A DNA stretch of 64,000 bases, from assembly GCF_027595985.1 (NCBI RefSeq), contig NC_073304.1, forward strand, positions 217,876,000 to 217,939,999, written 5' to 3'. A program made the translations under genes and the position numbers. A model generated the notes under the pieces. The model did not search any database, was not told where the DNA came from, and saw only the letters and a list, made by a program, of their open reading frames with translations. Source of the stretch: Sorex araneus (taxonomy: Eukaryota; Chordata; Mammalia; Eulipotyphla; Soricidae). The first letter of the stretch is position 1. Each line of letters begins with the position of its first letter. Below, piece by piece: positions 1 to 10,241 of the stretch.

Positions 1-226
1 ACACACAGACACACAGACACACACAGACACACACATACACACAGACACACACAGACACACACATACACACAGACACACACACAGACAGACAGAGACACAC
101 ACACAGACACACACACAGACACACACAGACACACAGACACACACACAGACACACACATACACACAGACACACACACAGACACACACATACACAGACAGAC
201 AGACACACACACACACACACACACAC
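1..226. repeat. (ACACAG)n/(CA)n microsatellite
   Basis: CA dinucleotides interrupted at irregular intervals by CAGACA and CATACA variants. It runs off the left edge of the window, so its full length is unknown. Confidence 0.95.
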
Positions 227-654
227 GCCTCACCTCACCACCTTGCCATTGGATGGACCTGGAGGGTCCCATGGTTAGTGAAGCGAGGCAGGAGAAGAGC
301 AAACACTGGGCCGCCTCCCGCCCCCTGTCTGCGGAGAATGCAGTATGGACCAGGGGGTACGAGGGACCCAGGGGCAGGTTGAGTCTGTGGCTGACTTGGG
401 AGTGAAGGTGGAGGGGGGCTCTGGGCACCTGGGGGGTGAGGGGCAGAGCCCATTAGACAGGGGAGCCTGTGCCCATTCTCTCCTAGCCTCAGTTTCCTTG
501 ATTATAAACGGCTCCCAGGCTTCCCAGTCAGTGGAGCTAGCACCCCTCAGGGAGTCAGTCTTCCTGGGTGCTTGGCACTTGTCCCACAGTTTTGGAAGCC
601 CACAGGGGTCAGCACAGAGCAGCTGCCCGAGGAAGCTCCTGTCAGAGGCTGCTG
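227..654. other. non-repetitive intergenic DNA downstream of CCR7
   Basis: Moderately GC-rich sequence without a recognisable exon. A short stretch near 486-520 resembles the end of a MIR element. The open frames here continue into the following pyrimidine tract and are not coding-like. Confidence 0.5.
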
Positions 655-1115
655 CTTCTCTCTTTCTCCCTCCCTTCCTCTCTCTCCCTCCCTCCCTTTC
701 TCCCTCCCTCCCTTTCTCCCTCCCTTCCTCTCTCCCTCCCTTTCTCTCTTTCCCCCTCTCCCTCCTTCCTTCCCTCCCTCCCTCCCTCTCTCTCTGCTCT
801 TTCCCCTCCCTCTCTCTTTCTCCCTACTTCCCTCTCTCTCCCTCTCTCTCTCTTTTTTCTCTCTCTCTCCCTCCCTCTCTCTTTTTCTCTCTCTCTCCCT
901 CCCTCCCTCTCTCTATCTCCCTCCTTCCCTCTCTCTCTCCCTCTCTCTGTTTCCTCCCTCTCTCTCTCCCTCCCTCTCTCTCTTTCTCCCTCCCTCCATC
1001 CCCCCTCTCTCTTTCTCTCTCTCCCTCCTTCTTTCTTTCTCTCTCCATCCCTCTCTCTCTTCCTCCCTCTCCCTCCCTCCCTCCCTCCCTCTCTCTTTCC
1101 CTCCCTCCTTCTCTC
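655..1115. repeat. polypyrimidine tract (CTCTCC/CCCT)n
   Basis: About 460 bp of almost pure C and T on the plus strand, in CTCTCT, CCCTCC and CTTTCT variants. Three overlapping Ser/Leu/Pro-rich open frames cross it and are low-complexity artefacts. Confidence 0.95.
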
Positions 1116-1290
1116 TTTTTTTTTTTTTGCTTTTGGGTCACACCCAGCGATGCACAGGGGTTACTCCTGGCTCCTCACTCAGGAATTACCCCTGGCCATG
1201 CTCAGGGGACCATATGGGATGCTGGGATTTGAACCCGGGTCGGCCCCATGCAAGGCAAACGCCCTACCCGCTGTGCTATCTCTCCAGCCC
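1116..1290 (-). mobile_element. polyA-tailed tRNA-derived SINE (shrew type)
   Basis: Full-length antisense copy: T-run, then GGGTCACACCC, box B complement GGATTTGAACCCGGG, ending CTCCAGCCC. It sits inside the pyrimidine tract, which resumes immediately after it, so the insertion split a pre-existing tract or seeded its right half. Confidence 0.93.
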
Positions 1291-1392
1291 ATCCCTCTCT
1301 CTTTCTTTCTGTCTCTCCCTCTCTCTGTCTCTCTCTCTGTCTCTCTCTCTGTCTCTCTCTCTCTGTCTCTCTCTCTCTCTCCCCCCCCCCCG
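1291..1392. repeat. (TCTCTG)n polypyrimidine microsatellite
   Basis: Right arm of the pyrimidine tract after the SINE. CTCTCTGT repeats end in a run of C. Confidence 0.93.
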
Positions 1393-2462
1393 CCTCTCGG
1401 TTTCTGTCAGGAAGCCGGAGAAAGTTTCCAGGTTGAGCATGTGGGTGCGCGCTCGCCGCCCGCGTGCCTGCCCTGCTCTCTCTTCCCTCTCTCAGAAAAT
1501 CAGGTCGGCGGTTTGTTGTTGTTAACCGCAGGGCCCAGCTGCCGGCCAGCTGGGAGGGCTGGAGGCTGAGGGCAGGAGTCGGGGGCTCCCTGACCGGCCA
1601 TGGAGTCCCCCGCGTGCCCGCCCCGAGCAGTGGCCGTCGGTGCCCGGCCGTTGAGAGGAGGACGTGGTTGACCACATCCTGTGTCCCTCTTGGCCTCTCG
1701 TTCGCCTCCCGGAGGCCCCGAGGCCTGCTGAGTGGGGACCCTGACTGGAGGGGAAGCGGGGAGGGTCCTAGGGTCACAGCGGGACTCTCTCAGGGAATAA
1801 CTACGGGGTTTCTGCTGCACACACTCAGTGGCTTCCTCACCGTGCCCTGGCCCTGGGGCCTGGGTTCCCGCCAGGCCTGGGTACTGAGGGGCCACAGAGG
1901 CTGACCCTGAGCCCCAGCGTCTCACTCCCTTAGGGGCTGAGAGAATTTTACCTCTTGTCCCTGTGGGCGTCAGGCCGGGACCCGGGGGTAAGGGTGACTT
2001 TGCTCCTTGCCTCTTAGGGGCCAAACCTCACTCCCTCCAGCCCCAGGCTCTGCCCGCCTACCCAGACCCTCGGCCTTCACAGGGCACGGGGCAGAGGGCA
2101 GCCACTCCTCTCTGTCCGTCCATCTGTCTGTCTGTCTCTCTCATGCTGGCCGCCCACCATGAGCTCCGGCCCCCTTGGTGCCCACGCCGCTGTTCCCTCA
2201 GAGACTCAGAAGAAGCTGATGGATGACCCAGGCCCTGCGAGCCCAGACTCCCTCCCTCCCTGGCCCCTGCTTGATGCCCACCGGGCCAGGCCCCTGCCTG
2301 CCTGCCGTGACCTTTCCTGCCCACCCCCCCTGCTTCCTGGGAGTCAGCCTGGCTGTCCTCCCTCACGCCCTTGGGACCTCATGTCGGAAGTTTAAGGACT
2401 CAGGTCTGACTCTAGCCCTGGCCAGCACCGTCTTGGGGATCCTGACAGGGTCCCTGGCGGAC
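1393..2462. other. GC-rich non-repetitive intergenic DNA
   Basis: About 1 kb with no SINE and no recognisable exon on either strand. The open frames of 100-190 codons have no domain I recognise. A short (CTGT)n run occurs near 2117-2140. Confidence 0.5.
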
Positions 2463-2480
2463 GTGTGTGTGTGTGTGTGT

Positions 2481-2526
<46 letters not shown>
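2463..2526. repeat. (GT)n microsatellite
   Basis: About 30 GT units with a single TATG interruption. Confidence 0.95.
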
Positions 2527-2529
<3 letters not shown>

Positions 2530-2731
2530 GAGGAGGGGAGGGGGGCGTGGGGGACTGGGTGGCTGCGGGACACAGGCTCCTAGCCATATGATGACAGATG
2601 CGTGTGGACGAGGAGCACAGACCGTGCTGGAAATTTGAGTTCAGAAGAAAGGGAGCTGGGGTTTCGGTCGCCATGGCAACGGTATCTGTTTGCTGAGCTG
2701 GACCCCGAGATGGGTGGCGGGGGTGGTGTTG

Positions 2732-2752
2732 GCGGGGGGGGGGGGGGGGGGG
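2732..2752. repeat. poly-G run
   Basis: Uninterrupted G-run of about 20 nt preceded by GGTGG repeats. A candidate G-quadruplex, and a likely site of sequencing length error. Confidence 0.85.
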
Positions 2753-3230
2753 AGATGGGGGTGGACAGTACATTAGCGAGGCAGCCTGCAGGCTTCCTGT
2801 CTGGGCCTCTTTCCCGGAAACGGGTCACCTGGAGTCCGGACTGCCTTCCGGCAGCCCGCCTGGCTGCTCCCAGACTCAGTTTCCTGGACGGCGAATGGCA
2901 GGGGGGTTTGATGGACCTCCAGCTAGGGAGAGTGGGAGGCCCTCACTTTTACCATCCAGAGGTTTATTTCACAAGCAATTTTTTTTTTTTTGGTGGGGGG
3001 TTGGTCCAACCAAGCAGTTATTCGGAGCGTGGGAGCCTCTCCCAGTGATACAGGGTCAAGCTGGCTCCATGGTTCAGTGCTGGCGGGGAGCAGGGGTGTT
3101 GCAGGGCACCGTGCAGAGCTGGGCGTTGAGTTCTGGTCATTGTTCATACACCTCTCCTGGGGGTTCACCTCCAGCTAGCTCCCTGACCTCCCCCCAACAT
3201 CTTCCTGTTTCTGTCTTCTGGCCACCGCCA

Positions 3231-3420
3231 GCTCAGGGTTTGGTGCTCGGGGTCTGCTCCTGGCTGCGATGGTTCCAGGCTTGGGCCCCAGGGGCAGAGA
3301 TTGTTCAGCTCAATGGTGCTACCAGAGCCACACTGGGATGCTTGTGGGGCCAGGCAGTGCCAGGGACCAAACTCGGGTCCTTGTGCATTCAAGACACAGA
3401 TCCCTGACCCCAGAGTCAGC
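3231..3420 (-). mobile_element. old divergent SINE remnant
   Basis: Retains the antisense order seen in younger copies: CAGGGTTTGGTGCTCGG, then GGGACCAAACTCGGGTCC as a decayed box B, then an end in CTCCCCAGCC. Too diverged to place precisely. Confidence 0.5.
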
Positions 3421-3431
3421 TCCCCAGCCTC

Positions 3432-3604
3432 TTTTTTTTTTTCTTTTTGGGTCACACACGGTGGTGCACAGGGGTTACTCCTGGCTCTGTGCTCAGGAAT
3501 TACTCTTGGAAGTGCTCAGGGGACCATATTGGATGCTGGGAATCAAACCTGGATTGGCCGCGTGCAAGGCAAATGCGCTACCCTCTGTGCTATCGCTCCA
3601 GCCC
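3432..3604 (-). mobile_element. polyA-tailed tRNA-derived SINE
   Basis: Near full-length antisense copy abutting the older remnant on its left. The 5' end reads GCTATCGCTCCAGCCC on the plus strand. Confidence 0.92.
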
Positions 3605-3787
3605 TCTCCAGCCCTCTTGGACCTGCTTTTATTCTGGAGGGGAGACCACCGTGTTGTACTAGAGTCTAACTCTGGCTCTATGCTCAGGGATCACTCTGGA
3701 TCCCAACACATCAAATGAGCGAAGAAAAGAGAGAGCTCGGGGTGGGTGGCCCATTTCCTCTGGGATTGCTGCCCTACGTTTTGTTTG

Positions 3788-3922
3788 GGGGGGCTTTTGG
3801 GGTCACACCTGGTGATGCTCAGGGGTTACTCCTGGCTCTGCACTCAGGAATTATTCCTGGCTGTGCTTGGGGAACCTTATGGGATGCCGGGAATCAAACC
3901 TGTGTCAGCCCTATCCAGCCCA
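3788..3922 (-). mobile_element. SINE with internal deletion
   Basis: Antisense copy lacking about 40 nt between the box B region (TCAAACCTGTGTCAGCC) and the terminal CCAGCCC, so box A is lost. Probably transcriptionally dead. Confidence 0.88.
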
Positions 3923-4242
3923 CTGCCCTATTTCTTTTGCCCTTTGTTCTCCTTTAGGACCAGGCATGGGGGAGTAGGGCGGTGGCTGCAGGGTGGAGGG
4001 GCTGTGAGGTGAGGGCTCAGGCAGGGGTGGTGGGGAGAGCTGGACAGAAAGTGGGATCCTGGGGTAGGTCTAGCGTCGATTACTCTTGAGACTCACTTTC
4101 CCCTCTGGGCCTCGGACTCACCCATGTAGTTGTGGATAAAGATTCATCTTCACATTCATATGGGATGAAAAGTCCAGGAGGCAAAGGAATTAAACTTGGC
4201 TTCCTTGCAAGTCAGCAACAATTCTTTAAAGCTACCATTATT

Positions 4243-4420
4243 GGGGCCGGAGTGGTAGCACAGTAGGGAGGGTGTTTGCCTTGCACCTGGCTGACCTGGG
4301 TTTGATTCCCCACATCCCATATGGTCCCCCAAGCACCTCCGGGAGTGATTCCTGAGTGTAGAACCAGGAGTAACCCCTGAGCATCGCTGACTGTGACTCC
4401 CCACAGAGAAATAATTAAAA
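4243..4420 (+). mobile_element. tRNA-derived SINE, sense strand
   Basis: Starts GGGGCCGGAGTGGTAGCACAG (box A), box B GGGTTTGATTCCCC, ends in an A-rich AAATAATTAAAA tail. Moderately diverged. Confidence 0.9.
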
Positions 4421-4451
4421 GAGAACTACCATTTATCAAACATTCATTTTT

Positions 4452-4662
4452 TTTTAAAGTTTTATTTTATTTTTATTTATTTATTTATTTATTTTTTTGC
4501 TTTTTGGGTCACACCCAGCGATGCTCAGGGGTTACTCCTGGCTTTGCACTCAGGAATTACTCCTGGCGGTGCTTGGGGGACCATATGGGATGCCGGGGAT
4601 CGAACCCGGGTCGGCCGCGTGCAAGGCAAACGCCCTACCCGCTGTGCTATCGCTCCGGCCCC
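4452..4662 (-). mobile_element. young SINE with AT-rich tail and TSD
   Basis: Antisense copy with a tail of TTTA repeats. It is flanked by a direct repeat TCAAACATTCATTTTT (4436-4451 and 4663-4678), which fixes both ends and indicates L1-type target-primed insertion. Confidence 0.95.
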
Positions 4663-4709
4663 TCAAACATTCATTTTTTAAATAACTTAAATTCACTTAA
4701 AAAATATTT

Positions 4710-4812
4710 TGGGGCCACTCCCAGTGGTGCTCAGAGCTCAGTCCTGGCAAGGCTCAGGGGATATAAGGGGTGGCAGGGATGGAACCTGGGTTGGCCACAT
4801 GCGAAGCAAGAA
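4710..4812 (-). mobile_element. truncated old SINE
   Basis: GGGCCACTCCCAGTGGTGCTCAG through GGAACCTGGGTTGGCCACATG. The part holding box A is missing. Confidence 0.75.
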
Positions 4813-4814
4813 TC

Positions 4815-4991
4815 ATTTTTTGTTTTTGTTTTCGGGCCACACCTGACAGTGCTCAGGGGTTACTCCTGCTTCTGCACTCAGGGACTACTACTGGTGCTCG
4901 GGGGACCATATGGGACACCAGGGATCGAACCTGGGTCTGCCATGTGCAATGCAATCAAGCGCCCTCCCCGACGTACTATCCCTCCGGCCCC
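4815..4991 (-). mobile_element. diverged tRNA-derived SINE
   Basis: Antisense copy from TTTTTTGTTTTTG to ACTATCCCTCCGGCCCC with about 20 percent differences from younger copies by eye. It lies head to tail with the preceding fragment. Confidence 0.88.
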
Positions 4992-5204
4992 CAGCATTTG
5001 ACTTTTTTTTTTTTAACTCATTGACCCTCAGTGCCAGGAGGCAGATATTCTCTGCCTTATGTACACCCAGAAACAGCAGGGACACAAATCAGGGACCCAA
5101 GACGTGCAGTGGAGACCCCAGATGCACTGTCTGGCTGGAGTCTGCGCCCTCGGTACACTCAGCCTCCCGGGCGAGCCCAGAGGCGTCCCGGACCCAGTTT
5201 TTGC

Positions 5205-5290
5205 TGTTGAGAAACCGGAGACGCAGAGCATTTGAGCAACCTCTGAAGGTCACGCAGCTGGACGCGTACGAGGAGACTCAGAGCTGGCCA
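5205..5290 (-). mobile_element. MIR fragment
   Basis: GAGAAACCGGAGACGCAGAG followed by GGTCACGCAGCTGG matches the antisense of the MIR core (the GAGGAAACTGAGGC and GGTCACACAGCTAG motifs). An ancient mammal-wide SINE. Confidence 0.6.
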
Positions 5291-6040
5291 GGCTCCCCCC
5301 AGCTGCCTTCTGAAACTTTACCAGACCCTTGGGTCCCCCCACAAAGCATTTTCAGTATCCCAACATTGCAGTGTCTCTTTGGGCCAGCCTCCCCCTCCCT
5401 CTGGACCTCAGTGTCCCTGTCTGGAGAATGACAGGATCTTGGATCAGTTCATCTTTCAGGTCCTCGCAGCTCTGCGGATTCATGATTTGTGGGAGGTGTG
5501 CGTTTCTGGTTGCAAGAATGGTCACTTGGGGGTGTCACTGGGAAGATACTGGGATATTGGGGGACCCTAGAGGTGTGTGTGGCCATTAGGGACTGTGGAA
5601 AGATGGGAGGGGTCCTCCTTGGGCTTCCCACTGAGTCCTCTCTTTCTTACCGGGGTCCCCCACTCTCAGAGCAGGGACTTGAGGGCCCGGGGCCAAAGAG
5701 CAGGGGTGGGGGCAGCATCCTTGAAAGGTCAGAAATTCTGAGGTCTGGAGTTTGGGGAATTAACATGAGGAGGTTTTGTTGTTTCTGTAAATACTCCGAG
5801 AGGCCAGTTATTTCAGAAAAATGTACTGGAAGCCGGGCAGCTGGCGCGGGGGGGGGGGGTGGGTGCGGTGGGGGGCCAGAACCACTTGATTACGTCTCCC
5901 CCTTGCAGAAATGAGATCTGTTCTTCCGCCCTCAACCCCCCAGAGGACTGGAGGATGCCCTGAGCAGGGGTCCCGTGTGGACGCACCAGCCACGGGCCGC
6001 ACGGACCCCCATGTGGGTGCCCCAGTGGCAGCAGCACCTT
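5291..6040. other. non-repetitive intergenic DNA
   Basis: No exon recognised. A second short MIR-like end is at 5390-5430, and a G-run lies at 5849-5858. The open frames lack coding character. Confidence 0.45.
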
Positions 6041-6190
6041 TCTGTGGTTCCTGGGCCACATCTGGCGGTGCTGGGGACCCACTCCTGGCTCAGTGCTTAG
6101 GGCTGGGTTGGGTGCTGTGGGGGGACGGTGTAGTGGTGGGGTCGGCCGTGGGTCTCCTGCACACATAGCCTGCGCTCAGCCCGGTGCTCT
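6041..6190 (-). mobile_element. very diverged SINE remnant
   Basis: CCTGGGCCACATCTGGCGGTG, CTCCTGGCTCAGTGC and GGTCTCCTGCACACA follow the antisense order of the SINE, with many changes. Confidence 0.5.
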
Positions 6191-6500
6191 CACTCGTGTC
6201 TGAGGCTGCTCGTACCCGGCTCAGGGAGCTGCCCCTGGCCCAGAGCTCAGCCGACACAGGGGGCTGGTGCGTCTTTAGGGGAGGGCCGTGCCAGGGGCTC
6301 CTGGAATAGAGAAGCGGAGTCTGAGCCGAGCCTTGCAGGGGTTCCAGGAGGCCCTTCTCACAGAATCGCCATTGGCATGAACACACATCTTCTCTCACCC
6401 TCACCTGGTCCCAGGCCCGGATGAGAGGGACAAGCCACAGCACCACACCAGCCCACACTGGTCTGGCAGCTGCCACCTCGAGACAATTTGACCTTCTCCC

Positions 6501-6681
6501 TTTTTACTTTTTTTTTTCCCATTGGGTCACACTCAGAAGATACTCAGAGGCTACTCCTGGCTCTAGACTCTGGAATTTCTCCTGGTGGTGTTCAGGGACC
6601 ATCGGGGAAGCCGGGCATCGAACCTGGGTCAGCCGTGTGCAAGGCACTCCTACTACCCGCTCCACTATCGCTGCGGGCCCC
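6501..6681 (-). mobile_element. tRNA-derived SINE
   Basis: Antisense copy with a T-rich tail, box B complement GCATCGAACCTGGGTCAG and 5' end CTATCGCTGCGGGCCCC. Confidence 0.88.
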
Positions 6682-7839
6682 CTCTGTCTTGGGCCTATGT
6701 CCCTGGAGGGTCCCAGAGACCCTGGGCCTCTCTGAGATGTGAAGCTAGAGGGGAGGGTGGTGGGGGGTGCTTGGGTGGGGCCCTCAGGCCTGCAAAACAC
6801 CAAGAACACACTCATTTGCCATTCGCCAAGGACCCTCCCTCCTCCCCCCCCTTCATTTCTTCTAAGGCTCTTGATTCCTCAAGGGGAAACTTTTCTTAGC
6901 CCGTGAATGACATGTGTGCTCTCCATGAACGAACAAAAGGAGAACAGGATGACTTTCTGTGTTTTTTCTTTTTGTTCCTGTGGCAAAGAACAAAGCAGCA
7001 GCTCTCGCCGGCTCCCAGCAGCCAGCGGTACCACCCACCCGACGCCCCCAACCCCCCCACACACCCCTCCTCAGTCCTTTTCCTCCATGCCCCCTCCTTC
7101 CTGCTAGCCAAGCAGCGGAGCCGGGCTGAGACCAGAGCAGGGCTGCAGGGTGGAGGGGGGGGGGGGAGGCGTCACACGTCAGCAGGCTCCCAGAGCTCAG
7201 ACTGGGAACTGGGCTCTGGCAGGAAATACCACGCCCTTGCCCTTCCCAGCAGAGAGCCCAGGGGCACGGGAGTGGGGGCTGGTTCCACGGAGGGGAGGGG
7301 GCTGGGGGGGGGCGGCTGGCTGGGAGGAACGATGGAAAAGGAGAAGTGGACAGACAGGGGCTTCGCGGAGCCTTAGTGCTGACGCATTTGCATCTCCGGT
7401 TCCCGGCCCCGCCAACGAGACTCTCCCAGCTTGGCCTCCAGCCCTTCTTTCCCAAGTCCTGGCCCGCCTTTCTCTTCTTTCTTTCTTGGCGGGAAGGAGT
7501 CTCATTCGGAAGGTCAAGTCAGGCCCCCGGTTGTGTCCCCCTGAACTCCCCCCACGTCAGCCCTTCATGCCAGGTGCTGAGAACGTTCTGTGGGTGTCCA
7601 CGGTGGGCGTCCGGGGAGGCCACGGTTTGGGCGCGGGAGCGTGGCGGGTTCCGGGGAATCCCGTGAGTGGTGCCTCTGCGGCCTTGGCTGAGGTAGCTAG
7701 GGTCGGGCGCGGGGGTCTTCGGCGGGGCAGGCAGAAGCCTGCCTCGATGTCCTGCCTTGCCCCGCCCCTGACCGACCCAGGGGCCCCTGGGCCCAGGAGC
7801 GTGGCGAGACGCCTCTAGTGCAGGTGGAGGGGGGGCCGT
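6682..7839 (-). other. CCR7 3' untranslated region and downstream flank
   Basis: SINE-free sequence directly after the CCR7 stop codon. Human CCR7 has a 3' UTR of roughly 1 kb, so most of this block is likely transcribed. By eye there is no canonical AATAAA or ATTAAA on the minus strand between 5.0 and 7.8 kb, so the cleavage site is not placed. A G-run is at 7155-7167. Confidence 0.5.
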
Positions 7840-8922
7840 CTACGGGGAGAAGGTGGTGGTGGTCTCGGCCTCCGTGCTCATGGAGCTGCGCCGGGTGTGC
7901 CGGCAGGAAGACCACTGGCGCAGCTGCTCCTGGCTGAGGCAGCCCAGGTCCTTGAAGAGCTTGAAGAGGTCGTTGCGGAACTTGACGCCGATGAAGGCGT
8001 ACAGGAAGGGGTTGACGCAGCAGCGCACGCAGGCCAGGCTGTAGGTGACGTCGTAGGCGATGTTGAGCCGCTTGCTGAGCTCGCAGCTGCTGCTGTTGGT
8101 GACGTTGAAGCTGGTCACGGTCCGGACCAGCACCACGCTGTTGTAGGGCAGCTGGCAGGCGATGAAGACCACCACCACGGCGATGATCACCTTGATGGCC
8201 TTGTTGCGCTCGAAGTTGCGCGCCTGCAGCAGGGTGCGGATGATGCCGAGGTAGCAGAAGCTCATGGTCAGCAGGGGGATGAGGAAGCCCACCACCATCT
8301 GGGCCACCTGGATGGTGACCAGGGCGTCCACGTGCTCGGTGGCCAGGGAGCAGCGCCACAGCTGTTGGCCGGTGCTGCTGGCCCGCAGGCCGCTGTAGAG
8401 CAGCTCGGGGATGGACAGGAGGATGGCCACGGCCCAGATGACCACGCAGGACACCTTGCTCACGAAGAGGACGCGGGCGCGGTGGCGGTGGGCCGAGACG
8501 GCCTGCACGATGGCCACGTAGCGGTCGAGGCTGATGCAGAGGAGCAGGAGCATGCCGCTGAAGAAGCTCATCTTGTAGACGCTGAAGATGACCTTGCAGA
8601 GGTAGGCGCCGAAGACCCAGGACCTGGCGGCGCTGTAGGCCCAGAAGGGGAGCGTCAGCAGGAAGAGGATGTCAGCCAGGGCCAGGTTGAGCAGGTACGT
8701 GTCCGTCATGGTCTTGAGCCGCTTGAAGTAGATGTAGGTCAGCACCACCAGCCCGTTGCCCAGCAGGCCCAGGAAGCAGATGACGGAGTACATGAGCGGC
8801 AGGAACCAGGCCTTGAAGGCGCGGACATCCTCCTTGGAGCAGAGCACCTCGAAGCTCGAGTAGTCCACGGTGGTGTTGCTGTCGCTGTAGTCATCCGTCA
8901 CCTCGTCTTCACACAGACACAC
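7840..8922 (-). CDS. CCR7: C-C chemokine receptor type 7, coding exon 3
   Basis: Encodes residues 21-380, the whole mature receptor for CCL19 and CCL21, which guides lymphocytes and dendritic cells to lymph nodes through Gi signalling at the plasma membrane. Visible features (numbering of the spliced protein): an acidic N-terminus with N-glycosylation sequon N36-T-T; seven hydrophobic helices; L-A-D in TM2 (D104); DRYVAIVQ at 153-160 after TM3; the C129-C211 pair for the TM3-ECL2 disulfide and C48-C300 for the second extracellular bridge; QLPYN in TM6; NPFLY at 324-328 in TM7; and a Ser/Thr-rich tail ending ETTTTFSP, the kinase and arrestin region. Intracellular loops and tail look nearly identical to human CCR7. 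The acceptor is CTGCCCCACAG just before codon 21. An open frame continues about 38 codons upstream into intron 2 but is not coding. The stop is TAG at 7840-7842. Differences from human: one extra residue in ECL2 and one in ECL3. Confidence 0.98.
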   Translation of the reverse strand: MCLCEDEVTDDYSDSNTTVDYSSFEVLCSKEDVRAFKAWFLPLMYSVICFLGLLGNGLVVLTYIYFKRLKTMTDTYLLNLALADILFLLTLPFWAYSAARSWVFGAYLCKVIFSVYKMSFFSGMLLLLCISLDRYVAIVQAVSAHRHRARVLFVSKVSCVVIWAVAILLSIPELLYSGLRASSTGQQLWRCSLATEHVDALVTIQVAQMVVGFLIPLLTMSFCYLGIIRTLLQARNFERNKAIKVIIAVVVVFIACQLPYNSVVLVRTVTSFNVTNSSSCELSKRLNIAYDVTYSLACVRCCVNPFLYAFIGVKFRNDLFKLFKDLGCLSQEQLRQWSSCRHTRRSSMSTEAETTTTFSP

Positions 8923-9065
8923 CTGTGGGGCAGCAAAGCGGGGGGGCACGTGGGCCAGCTGAGCCTCATGGCGGTGGCAGCCGGCTCCCAGCCTATCTAC
9001 TGCACCCCACGTGTCCCAGAGCAAAGGTTCAGGCACCGTTGGTGCATTCTCAGACTCTTCAGATA

Positions 9066-9233
9066 TTTTTTTTTTCTTTTTGGGTCACACCCGGTGATGC
9101 ACAGGGGTTACTCCTGGCTCTGCACTCAGGAATTACTCCTGGTGGTGCTCAGAGGACCCTATGAGATGCTGGAGACCGAACCTGGGTCGGGCTGCATGCA
9201 AGGCAAACGCCTTACCCGCTGTGCTATTGCTCT
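9066..9233 (-). mobile_element. tRNA-derived SINE in CCR7 intron 2
   Basis: Antisense to the window and therefore in the same orientation as CCR7. T-run, GGGTCACACCCGGTGATGC, ending GTGCTATTGCTC; the terminal CAGCCCC is lost. Confidence 0.93.
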
Positions 9234-9740
9234 TAAGACTTTAGACCTTCCCCAACTGCCAACCCAGGAATGGCTTTGCCAAGACTGCCCCCTCCCCCCC
9301 GCCCTCCAGGGGATGTTTGAGGTGGACGCTCCTCAGGGGACGCCCACCTGGAAACGGGTTCAGAAGGCTGTTCTAAGGGCTGGCCTGCTGGGGGCAGCTG
9401 GGTGGGGCTGGGGGAGTCTGCACACCCTGGCCCTACCCCAGCCAGCTGTGACCGACTCTGCAGCGCCCTCTCGGCAAGGGGAGATCTGGGAAGGGTCCCA
9501 GCCCGGGGACCAGGGAAGTGCGGAGTCGTTGACCACACTTCGCCATCTACGCCCAGTCTGCTCGTTTGGGGAAGGGAGATGAGGAGGACTTTCTTCACAA
9601 GGCAGGTTCGAGGGACAGCGGGTATTTTGCCTGCTGGGACTCTCCGGCACCCCCCTTAGAAAAACCTGGGAGAAAGCTCTTTCCAGGGGGGCCCGGTTTT
9701 TCTGGCGGGGAGGCCCACAGCCAACCAGATGGCAGTCCTA

Positions 9741-9940
9741 GGGCTGGAGCGGTTATATAGTGAGTAGGGGGTTGCCCTGCACGCGGCCAACCTGGTTTGA
9801 TTCCCAGCATCCCATATGCTCCCCCCTGGCACCGCCAAGAATAATTCCTGAAGCAGAGTCAGGGGTAAGCCCTGAGCAACGCCAGGTGGGGTCCAAAAAC
9901 CAACCAACCAACCAACCAAACAAACAAACAAAATCCCAAA
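9741..9940 (+). mobile_element. tRNA-derived SINE with (CAAC)n(CAAA)n tail in CCR7 intron 2
   Basis: Starts GGGCTGGAGCGGTTATATAG, box B TGGTTTGATTCCC, ends in CCAACCAACC then CAAACAAACAAA repeats, a tail turning into a microsatellite. Opposite in orientation to CCR7. Confidence 0.9.
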
Positions 9941-10241
9941 CACCCCAAAACTAGACTGGGCAGTTCAGTGCCGGGGTCTGCTAGGGACCAGCGGGCTTGA
10001 CCTGGTGGCACTCAGGGTTGTGAGGAGCTGGCCCTGGTCTTGGCGGCGGAGAGAGCTCCGATTCCACGGCTCTGGGAGACTCCCGCCTGGAAGAGGCGCA
10101 GGGAGACAAATGCCCCCTCCATGGGTTGAGCGGGAGTGACCTGCTGTCTTGTACGGGGCCCCGGGACAGAACCCAGCACCTGGGGCCGAAGAGCACTGGA
10201 CTGTGGGGCCAGTTTCTAGAGGAGTGGATGGTGGGGTGAAG

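Noticed and set aside
345..1569. Overlapping Ser/Leu/Pro-rich open frames of about 300 codons
   Set aside because: They read through a polypyrimidine microsatellite and an antisense SINE; low complexity in all frames and no gene signals.
1..6500. Exons of TNS4, the expected gene on the 3' side of CCR7
   Set aside because: No SH2 or PTB coding sequence visible; in human it is about 50 kb away.
7386..7393. Perfect octamer ATTTGCAT as a lymphoid promoter element
   Set aside because: It lies in the 3' flank of CCR7 with no promoter context; an 8-bp match is expected by chance in a window of this size.
8923..9036. N-terminal extension of the CCR7 exon 3 frame
   Set aside because: It lies upstream of a good splice acceptor, does not match CCR7, and is replaced by exons 1 and 2.
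7897..9582. 561-codon plus-strand open frame
   Set aside because: Antisense shadow of CCR7 exon 3 extended through intron 2. Its His/Asp/Glu/Gly-rich composition is typical of a reversed GC-rich coding exon.
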